Shown one piece after another: positions 31,344 through 39,239 of a stretch of DNA of 41,669 bases; the first letter of the stretch is position 1; each line of letters opens with the position of its first letter. The notes under the pieces were generated by a model. The model ran no database searches. It saw nothing but the letters and a program-made list of their open reading frames with translations, and had not been told where the DNA came from. Location of the stretch: assembly GCA_946999385.1 (NCBI GenBank), contig CAMQCZ010000016.1, positions 1 to 41,669 of the forward strand, read 5' to 3'. The stretch is from an uncultured Lachnoanaerobaculum sp. Lineage in GTDB: Bacteria > Bacillota > Clostridia > Lachnospirales > Lachnospiraceae. The position numbers and the translations under genes were made by a program.

Positions 31344-31526
31344 TTATATTTCTTCAACTTTTACAAGATGTTTTACGTGCCAGATCATGCCTCTTATTGC
31401 TGCATTGTCAGGCAATTCATTTGATTTGTTTACCTTTTTAAGTCCAAGTGCTTCTACAGTTTTTTTATGCTTTGGAATAGCACCTATAGGAGACTTAACT
31501 AATGTAACTTTTAATTTGTTTGCCAT
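31344..31526 (-). CDS. rpmD: 50S ribosomal protein L30
   Basis: A 60-residue L30 with the expected KVTLVKSPIGAIPKHKKTVEALGLKKVNKS and the final GMIWHVKHLVKVEEI. L30 lies on the solvent side of domain II of 23S rRNA. It is 17 bp after rpsE with a GGAGGAAG ribosome site. Confidence 0.97.
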   Translation of the reverse strand: MANKLKVTLVKSPIGAIPKHKKTVEALGLKKVNKSNELPDNAAIRGMIWHVKHLVKVEEI

Positions 31527-31543
31527 TTTTTCTTCCTCCTATA

Positions 31544-32053
31544 TTATCCTAAAAGCTCTTCAACTGACTTACCACGAAGCTTTGCAACCTCTTCAGGTGT
31601 CTTTAGAGATGTCAGTCCTTCAATTGTTGCTAATACTACATTAGTCTTGTTATTTGAGCCTAATGATTTAGTACGAATATTTTTAATTCCGGCAAGCTCA
31701 ACTACGGCACGTGCAGGGCCACCTGCTATAATACCGGTTCCTTCAGGTGCTCTTTTTAAAAGAACACTTGAGCTTCCAAATTGACCTATATAATCGTGAG
31801 GAATACTTCTATTTTCATCTATTGAAATCTTTACCAAAGACTTCATTGCCGCTTCCTTACCCTTGCGAATAGCTTCAGGTACTTCTCCGGCTTTTCCTTT
31901 GCCTATACCTACGTGTCCATTTCCATCGCCTACAACTACAAGAGCAGAAAATCTCATTGTACGTCCGCCTTTAACGGTCTTAGATACACGTTTGATGGCA
32001 ACTACTCTGTCATTTAATTCCAACTTTGTTGGATCTATGATTGTACGTTTCAT
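31544..32053 (-). CDS. rpsE: 30S ribosomal protein S5
   Basis: S5 lines the mRNA entry channel and affects accuracy. It has 169 residues; the dsRNA-binding-like N-terminal domain has LNDRVVAIKRVSKTVKGGRTMRFSALVVVGDG with the spectinomycin-site loop (VSKTVKGG), and the C-terminal domain has GIIAGGPARAVVELAGI. The order rplR-rpsE-rpmD is standard, with an 18-bp gap from rplR. Confidence 0.98.
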   Translation of the reverse strand: MKRTIIDPTKLELNDRVVAIKRVSKTVKGGRTMRFSALVVVGDGNGHVGIGKGKAGEVPEAIRKGKEAAMKSLVKISIDENRSIPHDYIGQFGSSSVLLKRAPEGTGIIAGGPARAVVELAGIKNIRTKSLGSNNKTNVVLATIEGLTSLKTPEEVAKLRGKSVEELLG

Positions 32054-32071
32054 GTAACCTTTCTCCTCCTA

Positions 32072-32440
32072 TTAGAATTGCAAGCCGGCTTCTCTTGCCG
32101 CTTTAGCCAATGCCTCAATCTTGCCTTGATATACAAATCCGGCTCTATCAAAAACAACCTTTTCTATACCCTTTTCAAGAGCTCTTTTAGCTATTAATGT
32201 CCCTACATATGTTGCAGCCGCAACATCATTTGTGTGCTCCAATTTTTCGGCTACTGACTTTTCGACTGTTGATGCCGCTACTAAAGTATTTCCAACTGTA
32301 TCGTCAATAATTTGAGCGTACATATGGCTATTACTTCTAAATACGGCAAGACGTGGTCTTGTAGCTGTTCCTAAAAAACGGTTACGTATTCTTTCGTGCT
32401 TTTTAACACGAGCTTCTTTTCTTGACTTCTTGCTAACCAT
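32072..32440 (-). CDS. rplR: 50S ribosomal protein L18
   Basis: L18 binds 5S rRNA with L5. It has 122 residues: a basic N-terminal tail (MVSKKSRKEARVKKHERIRNR), then RPRLAVFRSNSHMYAQIIDD and the C-terminal VFDRAGFVYQGKIEALAKAAREAGL. The ribosome site is GGAGGGTA. It is 17 bp downstream of rplF. Confidence 0.98.
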   Translation of the reverse strand: MVSKKSRKEARVKKHERIRNRFLGTATRPRLAVFRSNSHMYAQIIDDTVGNTLVAASTVEKSVAEKLEHTNDVAAATYVGTLIAKRALEKGIEKVVFDRAGFVYQGKIEALAKAAREAGLQF

Positions 32441-32457
32441 TATTTATACCCTCCTAA

Positions 32458-33000
32458 TTATTTCTTACCTGTTTTACCAACTTTACGTCTAATAGTTTCA
32501 GTAACATACTTAATACCCTTGCCCTTATATGGCTCAGGTCTTCTTTTATCTCTGATTTCAGCCGCAAATTGACCAACTTTTTCTTTATCTATACCTTGTA
32601 CCTTGATGATATTTTGTCCTTCAAGTACAGTTGTAATCCCCTCAGGATCCAACATTTCAACAGGATGAGAATATCCTAAAGATAATGTAAGCTTATTTCC
32701 GGATTTTGCCGCTCTATATCCTACACCATTTACTTCAAGTACTTTCTCATAACCATTTGTAACACCTACTACCATATTAGAAATAAGTGTTCTTGTTAAT
32801 CCATGAAGTGATTTCATCTTTTTCAAATCATTTGGACGGGTTACTATTACTGCTTCACCCTCTTTTGTAATTGTCATCTCCTCAGGTAATACTCTTTCAA
32901 GAGTACCCTTTGGTCCTTTAACAGTCACTTGATTATTTTCTGCAATTTCAACAGTTACTCCTGCAGGAATTGCGATAGGCATTCTTCCTATACGTGACAT
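32458..33000 (-). CDS. rplF: 50S ribosomal protein L6
   Basis: L6 is near the factor-binding site and the sarcin-ricin loop. It has 180 residues in two similar domains: MSRIGRMPIAIPAGVTV at the start and the conserved C-terminal KEKVGQFAAEIRDKRRPEPYKGKGIKY (written here in part: RRPEPYKGKGIKY). A 110-bp gap with two small hairpins separates it from rpsH. Confidence 0.98.
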   Translation of the reverse strand: MSRIGRMPIAIPAGVTVEIAENNQVTVKGPKGTLERVLPEEMTITKEGEAVIVTRPNDLKKMKSLHGLTRTLISNMVVGVTNGYEKVLEVNGVGYRAAKSGNKLTLSLGYSHPVEMLDPEGITTVLEGQNIIKVQGIDKEKVGQFAAEIRDKRRPEPYKGKGIKYVTETIRRKVGKTGKK

Positions 33001-33024
33001 GCCGCTACCTCCTTAAATTTTTCG

Positions 33025-33073
33025 TGGGATTTTTCCCATGTTTTCAGGTTAATTTTAAAAAGCTTTTGCTTTT
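33025..33073 (-). promoter_or_regulatory. Two small hairpins in the rpsH-rplF gap
   Basis: Stem TGGGA (33025-33029) / TCCCA (33034-33038) with a TTTT loop on the plus strand, and stem AAAAGC (33058-33063) / GCTTTT (33068-33073). On the minus strand the second is followed by TTAAAATTAAC, terminator-like but weak. They lie just ahead of the rplF ribosome site and may tune translation or RNA processing. Confidence 0.35.
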
Positions 33074-33110
33074 CAACTCACTTCGTTCCTTATCATTAAG
33101 TGTTCACAGT

Positions 33111-33512
33111 CTACCAAACAAATGCGAGAACTTCTCCACCCACTCCTAAAGTACGTGCTTGCTTATCTGTAATAACACCTTTATTGGTTGATATAATTGC
33201 TGTTCCAAGTCCGCCTAATACCTTTGGTAACTCTTCCTTTCCTGCAAATATACGCAAACCGGGTTTTGAAATTCTTTTTATTCCACTAATAATTCTTTCA
33301 TTCTTATTATTTGCATACTTAAGAGTTATTTGAATTATATTGAAACCATCTTTTTCAATGAGTTCATATTTTTCTATATAACCTTCATTTACAAGAATAT
33401 CAGCAATAGCTAATTTCATCTTTGATGAAGGTATCTCAACAAGATCATGCTTTGCAGTATTTGCATTACGTATTCTAGTAAGCATATCTGCGATTGGATC
33501 GCTCATTGTCAT
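33111..33512 (-). CDS. rpsH: 30S ribosomal protein S8
   Basis: S8 binds the central domain of 16S rRNA and in E. coli represses the spc operon by binding rplE mRNA. It has 133 residues: MTMSDPIADMLTRIRNAN at the start, ISKPGLRIF and the C-terminal GGLGTAIISTNKGVITDKQARTLGVGGEVLAFVW (Ser-Thr-Asn-Lys-Gly motif). The first of two ATGs has the better GGAGG spacing. Confidence 0.98.
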   Translation of the reverse strand: MTMSDPIADMLTRIRNANTAKHDLVEIPSSKMKLAIADILVNEGYIEKYELIEKDGFNIIQITLKYANNKNERIISGIKRISKPGLRIFAGKEELPKVLGGLGTAIISTNKGVITDKQARTLGVGGEVLAFVW

Positions 33513-33598
33513 GGATATTGCCTCCTTTTTATCTAATTTAATGTATCGTAGTTTATTTGTTATTTTTTATTATAATAGTACTAAAGCATCAGCAAATC

Positions 33599-33784
33599 TT
33601 ACCAACTTGCTTTCTTAACGCCTGGAATCTGACCCTTATAAGCCAATTCACGGAAACAAATTCTACAAATACCATACTTTCTGAGATAAGCATGTGGTCT
33701 ACCACAAATTCTGCATCTATTATATTCTCTTGATGAGAATTTTTGAGGACGTGCTTGCTTAATCTTCATTGAAGTTTTTGCCAT
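33599..33784 (-). CDS. rpsZ: 30S ribosomal protein S14, zinc-binding type Z
   Basis: A 61-residue S14 of the short form with two CxxC pairs, C24, C27, C40 and C43 (CRICGRPHAYLRKYGICRIC), so zinc-dependent. Some bacteria keep a second zinc-free S14 elsewhere for zinc starvation; none is in this window. It lies between rplE and rpsH, as usual. GGAGGAATC precedes the ATG. Confidence 0.97.
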   Translation of the reverse strand: MAKTSMKIKQARPQKFSSREYNRCRICGRPHAYLRKYGICRICFRELAYKGQIPGVKKASW

Positions 33785-33801
33785 GGTTGATTCCTCCTAA
33801 A

Positions 33802-34341
33802 TTATTTTTGAAATGGCATATTGAATGCTGCAAGAAGTTCTCTTGCTTCTTCATCTGTCTTAGCTGTGGTTACAAATATTACATCCATACCACGAACCTT
33901 ATCTATTTTATCATATTCAATTTCAGGGAAAATAAGTTGTTCCTTAATTCCAAGGGCATAATTTCCTCTTCCGTCAAAAGCATTAGGATTTACTCCTCTA
34001 AAATCACGTACACGTGGTAATGCCAAATTTATAAGACGATCTACAAATTCATACATTTTATCACCACGCAAGGTAACCTTACAACCTATAGGCATACCCT
34101 CTCTTAATTTAAAGTTTGCTATTGACTTCTTTGATTTTGTTACTACAGGCTTTTGTCCAGCAATAATTTCCAAATCTCTAACAGCAGAGTCAAGAATCTT
34201 TGCATTTTCTTTAGCTTCTCCAACACCCATATTTATAACTACTTTATCAAGCTTTGGTACTTGCATTGGATTTTTATACCCAAACTTTTCGTTTAGTCTT
34301 GGAACGATTTCATTAATATATATTTCTTTTAATCTTGCCAT
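33802..34341 (-). CDS. rplE: 50S ribosomal protein L5
   Basis: L5 binds 5S rRNA and contacts the P-site tRNA and S13. It has 179 residues: LKEIYINEIVPRLNEKFGYKNPMQVPKLDKVVINMGVGE, the TKSKKSIANFKLREGMPIGCKVTLRG core and the C-terminal GMDVIFVTTAKTDEEARELL. AGGAGGAAG precedes the ATG; rplX is 20 bp upstream. Confidence 0.98.
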   Translation of the reverse strand: MARLKEIYINEIVPRLNEKFGYKNPMQVPKLDKVVINMGVGEAKENAKILDSAVRDLEIIAGQKPVVTKSKKSIANFKLREGMPIGCKVTLRGDKMYEFVDRLINLALPRVRDFRGVNPNAFDGRGNYALGIKEQLIFPEIEYDKIDKVRGMDVIFVTTAKTDEEARELLAAFNMPFQK

Positions 34342-34361
34342 TTTTCTTCCTCCTCTCTGTA

Positions 34362-34667
34362 TTAGTCAATAACCTTACCGGTTTTCTTAGCTACACGAAC
34401 TTTTTTACCATCTACCATTTGGAAACCAACCCTGGTTTTTGCACCGTCTACATATAACATTACATTAGATATATCTATAGGTCCCTCTTGTGAAATAATT
34501 CCGCCATTTTGATTTTTCATACTTGGCTTTGCATGCTTTGTTTGCATATTACAAGCTTCAACATGCACAGTTCCTTTTTTTGTGTCTACGCTAAGGACTT
34601 TTCCGGTTTTATTTCTATCTTTGCCTGATATGATTTGTACCATATCACCTTTTTTAATTTTTTGCAC
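34362..34667 (-). CDS. rplX: 50S ribosomal protein L24
   Basis: L24 starts assembly of the 50S subunit. It has 101 residues when read from the second GTG (34665-34667), MQKIKKGDMVQIISGKDRNKTGKV, which is 6 bases after GGAGGTG. The first in-frame GTG is part of that ribosome site and was rejected. The KOW motif is at the N-terminus, and the late MQTKHAKPSMKNQNGGI segment is typical. It follows rplN. Confidence 0.96.
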   Translation of the reverse strand: MQKIKKGDMVQIISGKDRNKTGKVLSVDTKKGTVHVEACNMQTKHAKPSMKNQNGGIISQEGPIDISNVMLYVDGAKTRVGFQMVDGKKVRVAKKTGKVID

Positions 34668-34682
34668 TGTAGACACCTCCTC

Positions 34683-35051
34683 TTATAATACTTCAGGAGC
34701 AAGTGATACGATTTTCATGAATTGTTTTTCACGAAGCTCTCTTGCTACCGGTCCAAAGATACGTGTTCCCTTTGGTGTTTTATCATCTTTAATTATTACC
34801 GCTGCATTTTCATCAAATCTAATATAAGATCCGTCTTTACGACGTGTACTATTAACTGTACGTACTACAACAGCTTTTACAACATCTCCCTTTTTTACAA
34901 CTCCACCTGGTGTTGCATCTTTTACACTTGCTACTATAATATCTCCAATGTGAGCATATCTTCTAGTTGAGCCACCCATAACACGGATACAAAGCAGTTC
35001 CTTTGCACCAGTATTATCAGCAACCTTCAAACGTGTTTCCTGCTGAATCAT
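34683..35051 (-). CDS. rplN: 50S ribosomal protein L14
   Basis: L14 forms an intersubunit bridge with 16S rRNA and is the docking site of the silencing factor RsfS. It has 122 residues: MIQQETRLKVADNTGAKELLCIRVMGG, KKGDVVKAVVVRT and the C-terminal GTRIFGPVARELREKQFMKIVSLAPEVL. It sits 23 bp after rpsQ with GGAAGGAG upstream. Confidence 0.98.
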   Translation of the reverse strand: MIQQETRLKVADNTGAKELLCIRVMGGSTRRYAHIGDIIVASVKDATPGGVVKKGDVVKAVVVRTVNSTRRKDGSYIRFDENAAVIIKDDKTPKGTRIFGPVARELREKQFMKIVSLAPEVL

Positions 35052-35074
35052 GCCGGATACTCCTTCCTGCTTAA

Positions 35075-35332
35075 TTATTTAGCTTTCTCTATAATCTCAA
35101 CAAGTCTCCATCTTTTATCCTTAGATAATGGTCTTGTTTCCATAATTTTCACTGTATCACCAATGCCACAATCATTGTTCTCATCATGTGCCTTGAACTT
35201 AACTGTCTTCTTTACAATCTTGCCATAAAGTGGATGTTTTACGTGGTCTTCGATTGCAACTGTGATTGTCTTGTCCATCTTATCACTAACAACCTTGCCG
35301 ATACGTGTTTTTCTAAGATTTCTTACTTCCAC
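35075..35332 (-). CDS. rpsQ: 30S ribosomal protein S17
   Basis: S17 is an early assembly protein of the small subunit with an OB fold. It has 85 residues: RKTRIGKVVSDKMDKTITVAIEDHVKHPLYGK, KAHDENNDCGIGDTVKIMETRPLSKDKRWRLVEII. The start codon is GTG (35330-35332) after AAAGGAGATAAACC. It lies 16 bp after rpmC. Confidence 0.97.
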   Translation of the reverse strand: MEVRNLRKTRIGKVVSDKMDKTITVAIEDHVKHPLYGKIVKKTVKFKAHDENNDCGIGDTVKIMETRPLSKDKRWRLVEIIEKAK

Positions 35333-35348
35333 GGTTTATCTCCTTTAC

Positions 35349-35555
35349 TTACACCATCTTTGATTTTTCAGTCATAACAGTTTTTATTCTAGCAATATTT
35401 TTACGAACCTCTTTTATTCTTGAGGTGTTATCTAATTGACTAGTTGCATTCTGAAATCTCAAGTTAAAAAGTTCCTTTTTAGCGGAAACTAATTCTTCAT
35501 TTAATTCTACTACGGTTTTATCATTCAATTCATTAATATACTTATTAGTTTTCAC
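35349..35555 (-). CDS. rpmC: 50S ribosomal protein L29
   Basis: L29 sits at the tunnel exit beside L23. It has 68 residues from the GTG at 35553-35555, MKTNKYINELNDKTVVELNEEL, chosen because AAGGCGGTG lies 6 bases upstream; an earlier GTG falls inside that ribosome site. The conserved LFNLRFQNATSQLDNTSRIKEVRKNIARIKTV helix pair is intact. It overlaps the end of rplP by 11 bp. Confidence 0.95.
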   Translation of the reverse strand: MKTNKYINELNDKTVVELNEELVSAKKELFNLRFQNATSQLDNTSRIKEVRKNIARIKTVMTEKSKMV

Positions 35556-35982
35556 GTTTTTCACCGCCTTCTAAATCTGCTTTAGAAACTATCTTACATC
35601 TACAAGGAAGCTTGTGCATTGCAAGACGAAGAGCTTCTCTGGCAATTTCTTCAGGTACTCCAGCAATTTCAAACATTACACGACCTGGTTTAACTACTGC
35701 TACCCAATACTCTAATGAACCTTTTCCTGAACCCATTCTGGTTTCAGCCGGCTTTGTTGTAACCGGTTTATCAGGAAAAATCTTTATCCAAACCTTACCG
35801 CCACGCTTAATATAACGTGTCATTGCAACTCTGGCTGCTTCTATTTGATTTGATTTTATCCAACATGGATCCTGTGCTACTAAACCAAATTCACCATTAG
35901 AAATAGTATTTCCTCTAAGTGCTTTACCTGCCATACTGCCACGGAATTGTTTTCTACGTTTTACTCTCTTAGGCATTAACAT
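35545..35982 (-). CDS. rplP: 50S ribosomal protein L16
   Basis: L16 organises the A-site region of the 50S subunit. It has 145 residues: MLMPKRVKRRKQFRGSMAGKALRG, CWIKSNQIEAARVAMTRYIKRGGKVWIKIFPDKPVT, GSGKGSLEYWVAVVKPGRVMFEIAGV. It begins 2 bp after rpsC, using its distal GGGAG site, and its end overlaps rpmC, so coupled translation is likely. Confidence 0.98.
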   Translation of the reverse strand: MLMPKRVKRRKQFRGSMAGKALRGNTISNGEFGLVAQDPCWIKSNQIEAARVAMTRYIKRGGKVWIKIFPDKPVTTKPAETRMGSGKGSLEYWVAVVKPGRVMFEIAGVPEEIAREALRLAMHKLPCRCKIVSKADLEGGEKREN

Positions 35983-35984
35983 AA

Positions 35985-36647
35985 TTAGTTCACGCTCCCT
36001 TCCTTATTTTCTCCTTTTGTTGGAAGGATTTCGCCTTTATAAATCCAAACCTTTACTCCTACCTTACCATAGGTTGTATCAGCTTCTGCAAAGCCATAAT
36101 CTATATCAGCACGAAGTGTCTGTAGTGGAATGGTACCCTCGGAATAAAATTCTGTACGTGCCATATCTGCACCACCTAAACGTCCTGAACAGCTGGCCTT
36201 TATTCCTAAAATACCTGATTTCATTGCTCTACCCATGCTTGATTTCATTGCTCTACGGAAAGCAACACGATTTTCCAACTGTTGTGCTATAGATTCTGCA
36301 ACCAGCTGTGCCTCTCTATCAGGCTTTTTAATTTCTTTTACATCTAATATTATCTTTTTATTTGTAAACTTTTTCAATTCAACTTTGAGCTTTTCAATTT
36401 CAGCTCCTTGCTTACCAATTACAAAGCCCGGTTTAGCTGTATGAAGAATAATTCTAAGCTTATCTGTAGTATTACGCTCGATTTCGATATTTGTTATACC
36501 GGCACTATAAAGTTTTTTCTTTAAAAATTTTCTGATATTATAATCTTCAACAAGGCAATCAGAAAAATCAGCTTCTGCATACCATCTGGAATCCCAGTCT
36601 TTTATTACACCAACTCTAATGCCGTGTGGATGTACTTTCTGTCCCAT
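35985..36647 (-). CDS. rpsC: 30S ribosomal protein S3
   Basis: S3 forms part of the mRNA entry helicase site. It has 220 residues: MGQKVHPHGIRVGVIKDWDSRWYA, the KH domain GFVIGKQGAEIEKLKVEL and the C-terminal GRLGGADMARTEFYSEGTIPLQTLRADIDYGFAEA. AAGGAGGCA precedes the ATG; rplV is 14 bp upstream. Confidence 0.98.
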   Translation of the reverse strand: MGQKVHPHGIRVGVIKDWDSRWYAEADFSDCLVEDYNIRKFLKKKLYSAGITNIEIERNTTDKLRIILHTAKPGFVIGKQGAEIEKLKVELKKFTNKKIILDVKEIKKPDREAQLVAESIAQQLENRVAFRRAMKSSMGRAMKSGILGIKASCSGRLGGADMARTEFYSEGTIPLQTLRADIDYGFAEADTTYGKVGVKVWIYKGEILPTKGENKEGSVN

Positions 36648-36661
36648 TTTTTGCCTCCTTT

Positions 36662-37048
36662 TTATCTTTCATCAAGCACTACTGTTATATGGCTCATTCT
36701 TTTTTCTATACGATAAGCTCTACCCTGTGCTCTTGGTTTTACTCTTTTCATTATTGGACCGTTGCTTGCATAGCATTCGGCAACATATAATTTTTCTACA
36801 TTTAAATTATTATTAACCTCTGCATTAGCCATAGCTGATTTCAATAATTTTTCTATAACACTTGAAGCATATCTTGGGTTATATTTCAATATACCAAGTG
36901 CTGTGTTTGCGTCTTTTCCTCTAATTGCATCTAATACAAAGCAAGCCTTCTGAACCGGTATTCTAGCATAAGAAAGCTTTGCTGATGGTCTCGCATCCTT
37001 CTTAGAGTTTCTTTCTCTCTTAATTTGGGATCTATGTCCTTTTGCCAT
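36662..37048 (-). CDS. rplV: 50S ribosomal protein L22
   Basis: L22 lines the narrow part of the exit tunnel; changes in its loop cause macrolide resistance. It has 128 residues: an N-terminal basic extension (MAKGHRSQIKRERNSKKDARPSAKLSY, about 20 residues before the usual start of the fold), the helix SSVIEKLLKSAMANAEVNNNL and the loop GPIMKRVKPRAQGRAYRIEKRMSHITVVL, which looks wild type. Confidence 0.98.
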   Translation of the reverse strand: MAKGHRSQIKRERNSKKDARPSAKLSYARIPVQKACFVLDAIRGKDANTALGILKYNPRYASSVIEKLLKSAMANAEVNNNLNVEKLYVAECYASNGPIMKRVKPRAQGRAYRIEKRMSHITVVLDER

Positions 37049-37077
37049 TGGTGAAACCTCCTTTCAAACCTTTCTTA

Positions 37078-37356
37078 TTATCTTGTAGCCTTTTTATCAT
37101 CTGATTTATGGCCTCTATAAGTTCTTGTTGCCACAAACTCTCCAAGCTTATGTCCTACCATATCCTCTGTAATATATACAGGAACATGCTTTCTTCCATC
37201 ATGAACCGCAAGTGTATGTCCCAGCATTTGAGGGAAGATAGTTGATCTTCTTGACCATGTCTTTATTACAGTTTTTTGTCCTGAAGCATTTAGAGCTTCT
37301 ACTTTTTTCAACAAACTAGCATCTGCAAAAGGTCCCTTCTTAATTGAACGTGACAT
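37078..37356 (-). CDS. rpsS: 30S ribosomal protein S19
   Basis: S19 is in the head of the small subunit next to S13. It has 92 residues: MSRSIKKGPFADASLLKKVEALN, TWSRRSTIFPQMLGHTLAVHDGRKHVPVYITEDMVGHKLGEF and TRTYRGH. Spacing and order rplB-rpsS-rplV are standard. Confidence 0.98.
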   Translation of the reverse strand: MSRSIKKGPFADASLLKKVEALNASGQKTVIKTWSRRSTIFPQMLGHTLAVHDGRKHVPVYITEDMVGHKLGEFVATRTYRGHKSDDKKATR

Positions 37357-37369
37357 CTATTTCTCCTCC

Positions 37370-38218
37370 TTATTTACCGGCACTCTTGCCATCTCTTCTT
37401 CTTATTATAAATTTATTTGAATGCTTTTTCTTATTTCTTGTCTTTAATCCAAGAGCAGGCTTGCCCCAAGGTGTACATGGACCCGGACGACCAATTCCGG
37501 TTTTACCTTCACCACCACCATGAGGGTGATCATTAGGGTTCATAACCGAACCACGAACTGTAGGTCTTATACCCATATTTCTCTTTCTACCGGCCTTGCC
37601 AAGCTTAACCAATGAATGTTCTCCATTTCCAACAGCACCAACAGTTGCACGACAATTTATAGGCACTAATCTCATTTCTCCTGAAGGCAAACGAAGTGTA
37701 GCATATTTTCCTTCTTTAGCCATAAGCTGTGCGGCATTTCCTGCTGATCTTACTAATTGTGCACCTTTTCCAGGATGAAGCTCTATATTATGAATCTGTG
37801 TACCAACCGGAATATCTGCAAGAGCCAAGCAATTTCCAACCTTAGCTTCAGCTTTATCTCCACTTATAACAGTCATTCCAACTTTCAATCCCTCAGGAGC
37901 AAGTATGTAAGCCTTAGCACCATCTACATAAAATAAAAGTGCAATATTTGCTGATCTGTTAGGATCATATTCTATAGAAGCAACTCTTGCAGGGATACCA
38001 TCCTTTGAGTTTCTTTTGAAATCTATAATTCTATATTTTCTTCTTGAACCGCCACCATGATGTCTAACAGTTATTTTACCTTGATTATTACGTCCTGCAT
38101 TTTTCTTTAAAGAAACTGTTAAAGACTTTTCAGGCTTTGATTTTGTAATCTCTGCAAAATCAAGTCCTGTCATATTACGTCTGGATGGGGTATAAGGGCT
38201 ATATTTCTTGATTCCCAT
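37370..38218 (-). CDS. rplB: 50S ribosomal protein L2
   Basis: L2 is required for subunit association and peptidyl transfer. It has 282 residues: MGIKKYSPYTPSRRNMTGLDF, VRHHGGGSRRKYRIIDFKR, and the C-terminal MNPNDHPHGGGEGKTGIGRPGPCTPWGKPALG, which holds the conserved His near the catalytic centre. A 74-bp gap from rplW holds a candidate internal promoter and a small hairpin (AACGT/ACGTT). Confidence 0.98.
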   Translation of the reverse strand: MGIKKYSPYTPSRRNMTGLDFAEITKSKPEKSLTVSLKKNAGRNNQGKITVRHHGGGSRRKYRIIDFKRNSKDGIPARVASIEYDPNRSANIALLFYVDGAKAYILAPEGLKVGMTVISGDKAEAKVGNCLALADIPVGTQIHNIELHPGKGAQLVRSAGNAAQLMAKEGKYATLRLPSGEMRLVPINCRATVGAVGNGEHSLVKLGKAGRKRNMGIRPTVRGSVMNPNDHPHGGGEGKTGIGRPGPCTPWGKPALGLKTRNKKKHSNKFIIRRRDGKSAGK

Positions 38219-38252
38219 TTTTTTCTCCTTCTAACGTATAAACGTTTGTTTT

Positions 38253-38281
38253 TTATCACGGCTTCTACCGTATATTGTCAA
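38253..38281 (-). promoter_or_regulatory. Candidate internal promoter before rplB
   Basis: Minus strand: perfect -35 TTGACA (38276-38281), 17-base spacer, weaker -10 TGATAA (38253-38258), about 35 bases before the rplB ATG. The spacer includes a small ACGG/CCGT stem. The -10 is poor, so activity is uncertain. Confidence 0.35.
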
Positions 38282-38292
38282 CTACCCTAATA

Positions 38293-38592
38293 TTATAATC
38301 CTTGGAATAGTTCTATTTCTTTACTTTCAGCTGTTAATTGTACTATAGCTTTCTTTGTCTTGGCTGTCATTCCGACACTGTTTCCACGTCTTTTCCTTTT
38401 CCCGTCCAAATTCATGGTATTAACTGAATCAACCTTTGTACCCGGAAACATTTTTTCTATAGCTTCTTTTACCATAGTTTTATTAGCCTCTGTATGTACT
38501 AGGAATGTATATTTTTTATTTGTCATGCCTTGCATACTTTTTTCTGTAACAACAGGTTTTTTGATTACATCATAATATTTTATGTTCGCCAT
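38293..38592 (-). CDS. rplW: 50S ribosomal protein L23
   Basis: L23 is at the tunnel exit and is the docking point for trigger factor and SRP. It has 99 residues: YDVIKKPVVTEKSM, NKKYTFLVHTEANKTMVKEAIEKMF and the loop KRKRRGNSVGMTAKTKKAIVQL. Its ATG overlaps the rplD stop by one base (TAATG). Confidence 0.98.
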   Translation of the reverse strand: MANIKYYDVIKKPVVTEKSMQGMTNKKYTFLVHTEANKTMVKEAIEKMFPGTKVDSVNTMNLDGKRKRRGNSVGMTAKTKKAIVQLTAESKEIELFQGL

Positions 38593-39212
38593 TATACATA
38601 TACCTCCTCAATAGTACTTACTGCTTCCTTTGAAGCTACTACTGTATTGTATTTAAGAATGTCATACACATTAATTGTTTTAGGAGATGCTGATTTTACT
38701 CCTTTTAAATTTCTTAATGATAAGACTGTATTATTTTCACTTTCTGAAACTATAACCAAAGCTTTTCTTATATTAAGATTTTTTAATGTATTTGCCATTT
38801 TCTTTGTCTTTATTTCATCCATTTGGAAATCTTCTACAACTACAAATTTATTTTCTTTTACTCTACTTGTCAAAGCTGATTTCAAAGCCAATCTTTTTTC
38901 CTTTTTGTTTAATGTAATTGTATAATCTCTTGGTGTAGGAGCAAATACAACTCCGCCGCCCTTCCATTGTGGTGCTCTTATAGAGCCTTGTCTTGCATGA
39001 CCTGTGCCTTTTTGTCTCCATGGTTTTCTACCGCCGCCGCTAACTTCAGATCTGGTCTTAGCCTTTTGTGTACCTTGACGCTTATTTGCTAATTGAGCAA
39101 CAACAGCTAAATGAACAAGATGCTCATTAATCTCAACTCCGAATATAGAGTCCTTTAAATCTATATTTCCAACTTCTTTACCTTCAATATTATATACAGA
39201 TACTTTAGCCAT
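38592..39212 (-). CDS. rplD: 50S ribosomal protein L4
   Basis: L4 lines the exit tunnel with L22 and, in E. coli, represses the S10 operon by acting on its leader. It has 206 residues: VSVYNIEGKEVGNIDL, the extended tunnel loop GGGRKPWRQKGTGHARQGSIRAPQWKGGGVVFAP and the globular C-terminal half (RKALVIVSESENN). The loop looks wild type for macrolide sites. It is 27 bp after rplC. Confidence 0.98.
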   Translation of the reverse strand: MAKVSVYNIEGKEVGNIDLKDSIFGVEINEHLVHLAVVAQLANKRQGTQKAKTRSEVSGGGRKPWRQKGTGHARQGSIRAPQWKGGGVVFAPTPRDYTITLNKKEKRLALKSALTSRVKENKFVVVEDFQMDEIKTKKMANTLKNLNIRKALVIVSESENNTVLSLRNLKGVKSASPKTINVYDILKYNTVVASKEAVSTIEEVYV

Positions 39213-39239
39213 CTGGTTTTCCTCCTTTCCTAGTTAAAA

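Noticed and set aside
33513..33598. Promoter TTGCTG-15-TATAAT between rpsZ and rpsH
   Set aside because: The spacing of 15 is short and AT-rich gaps produce TATAAT by chance; not convincing.
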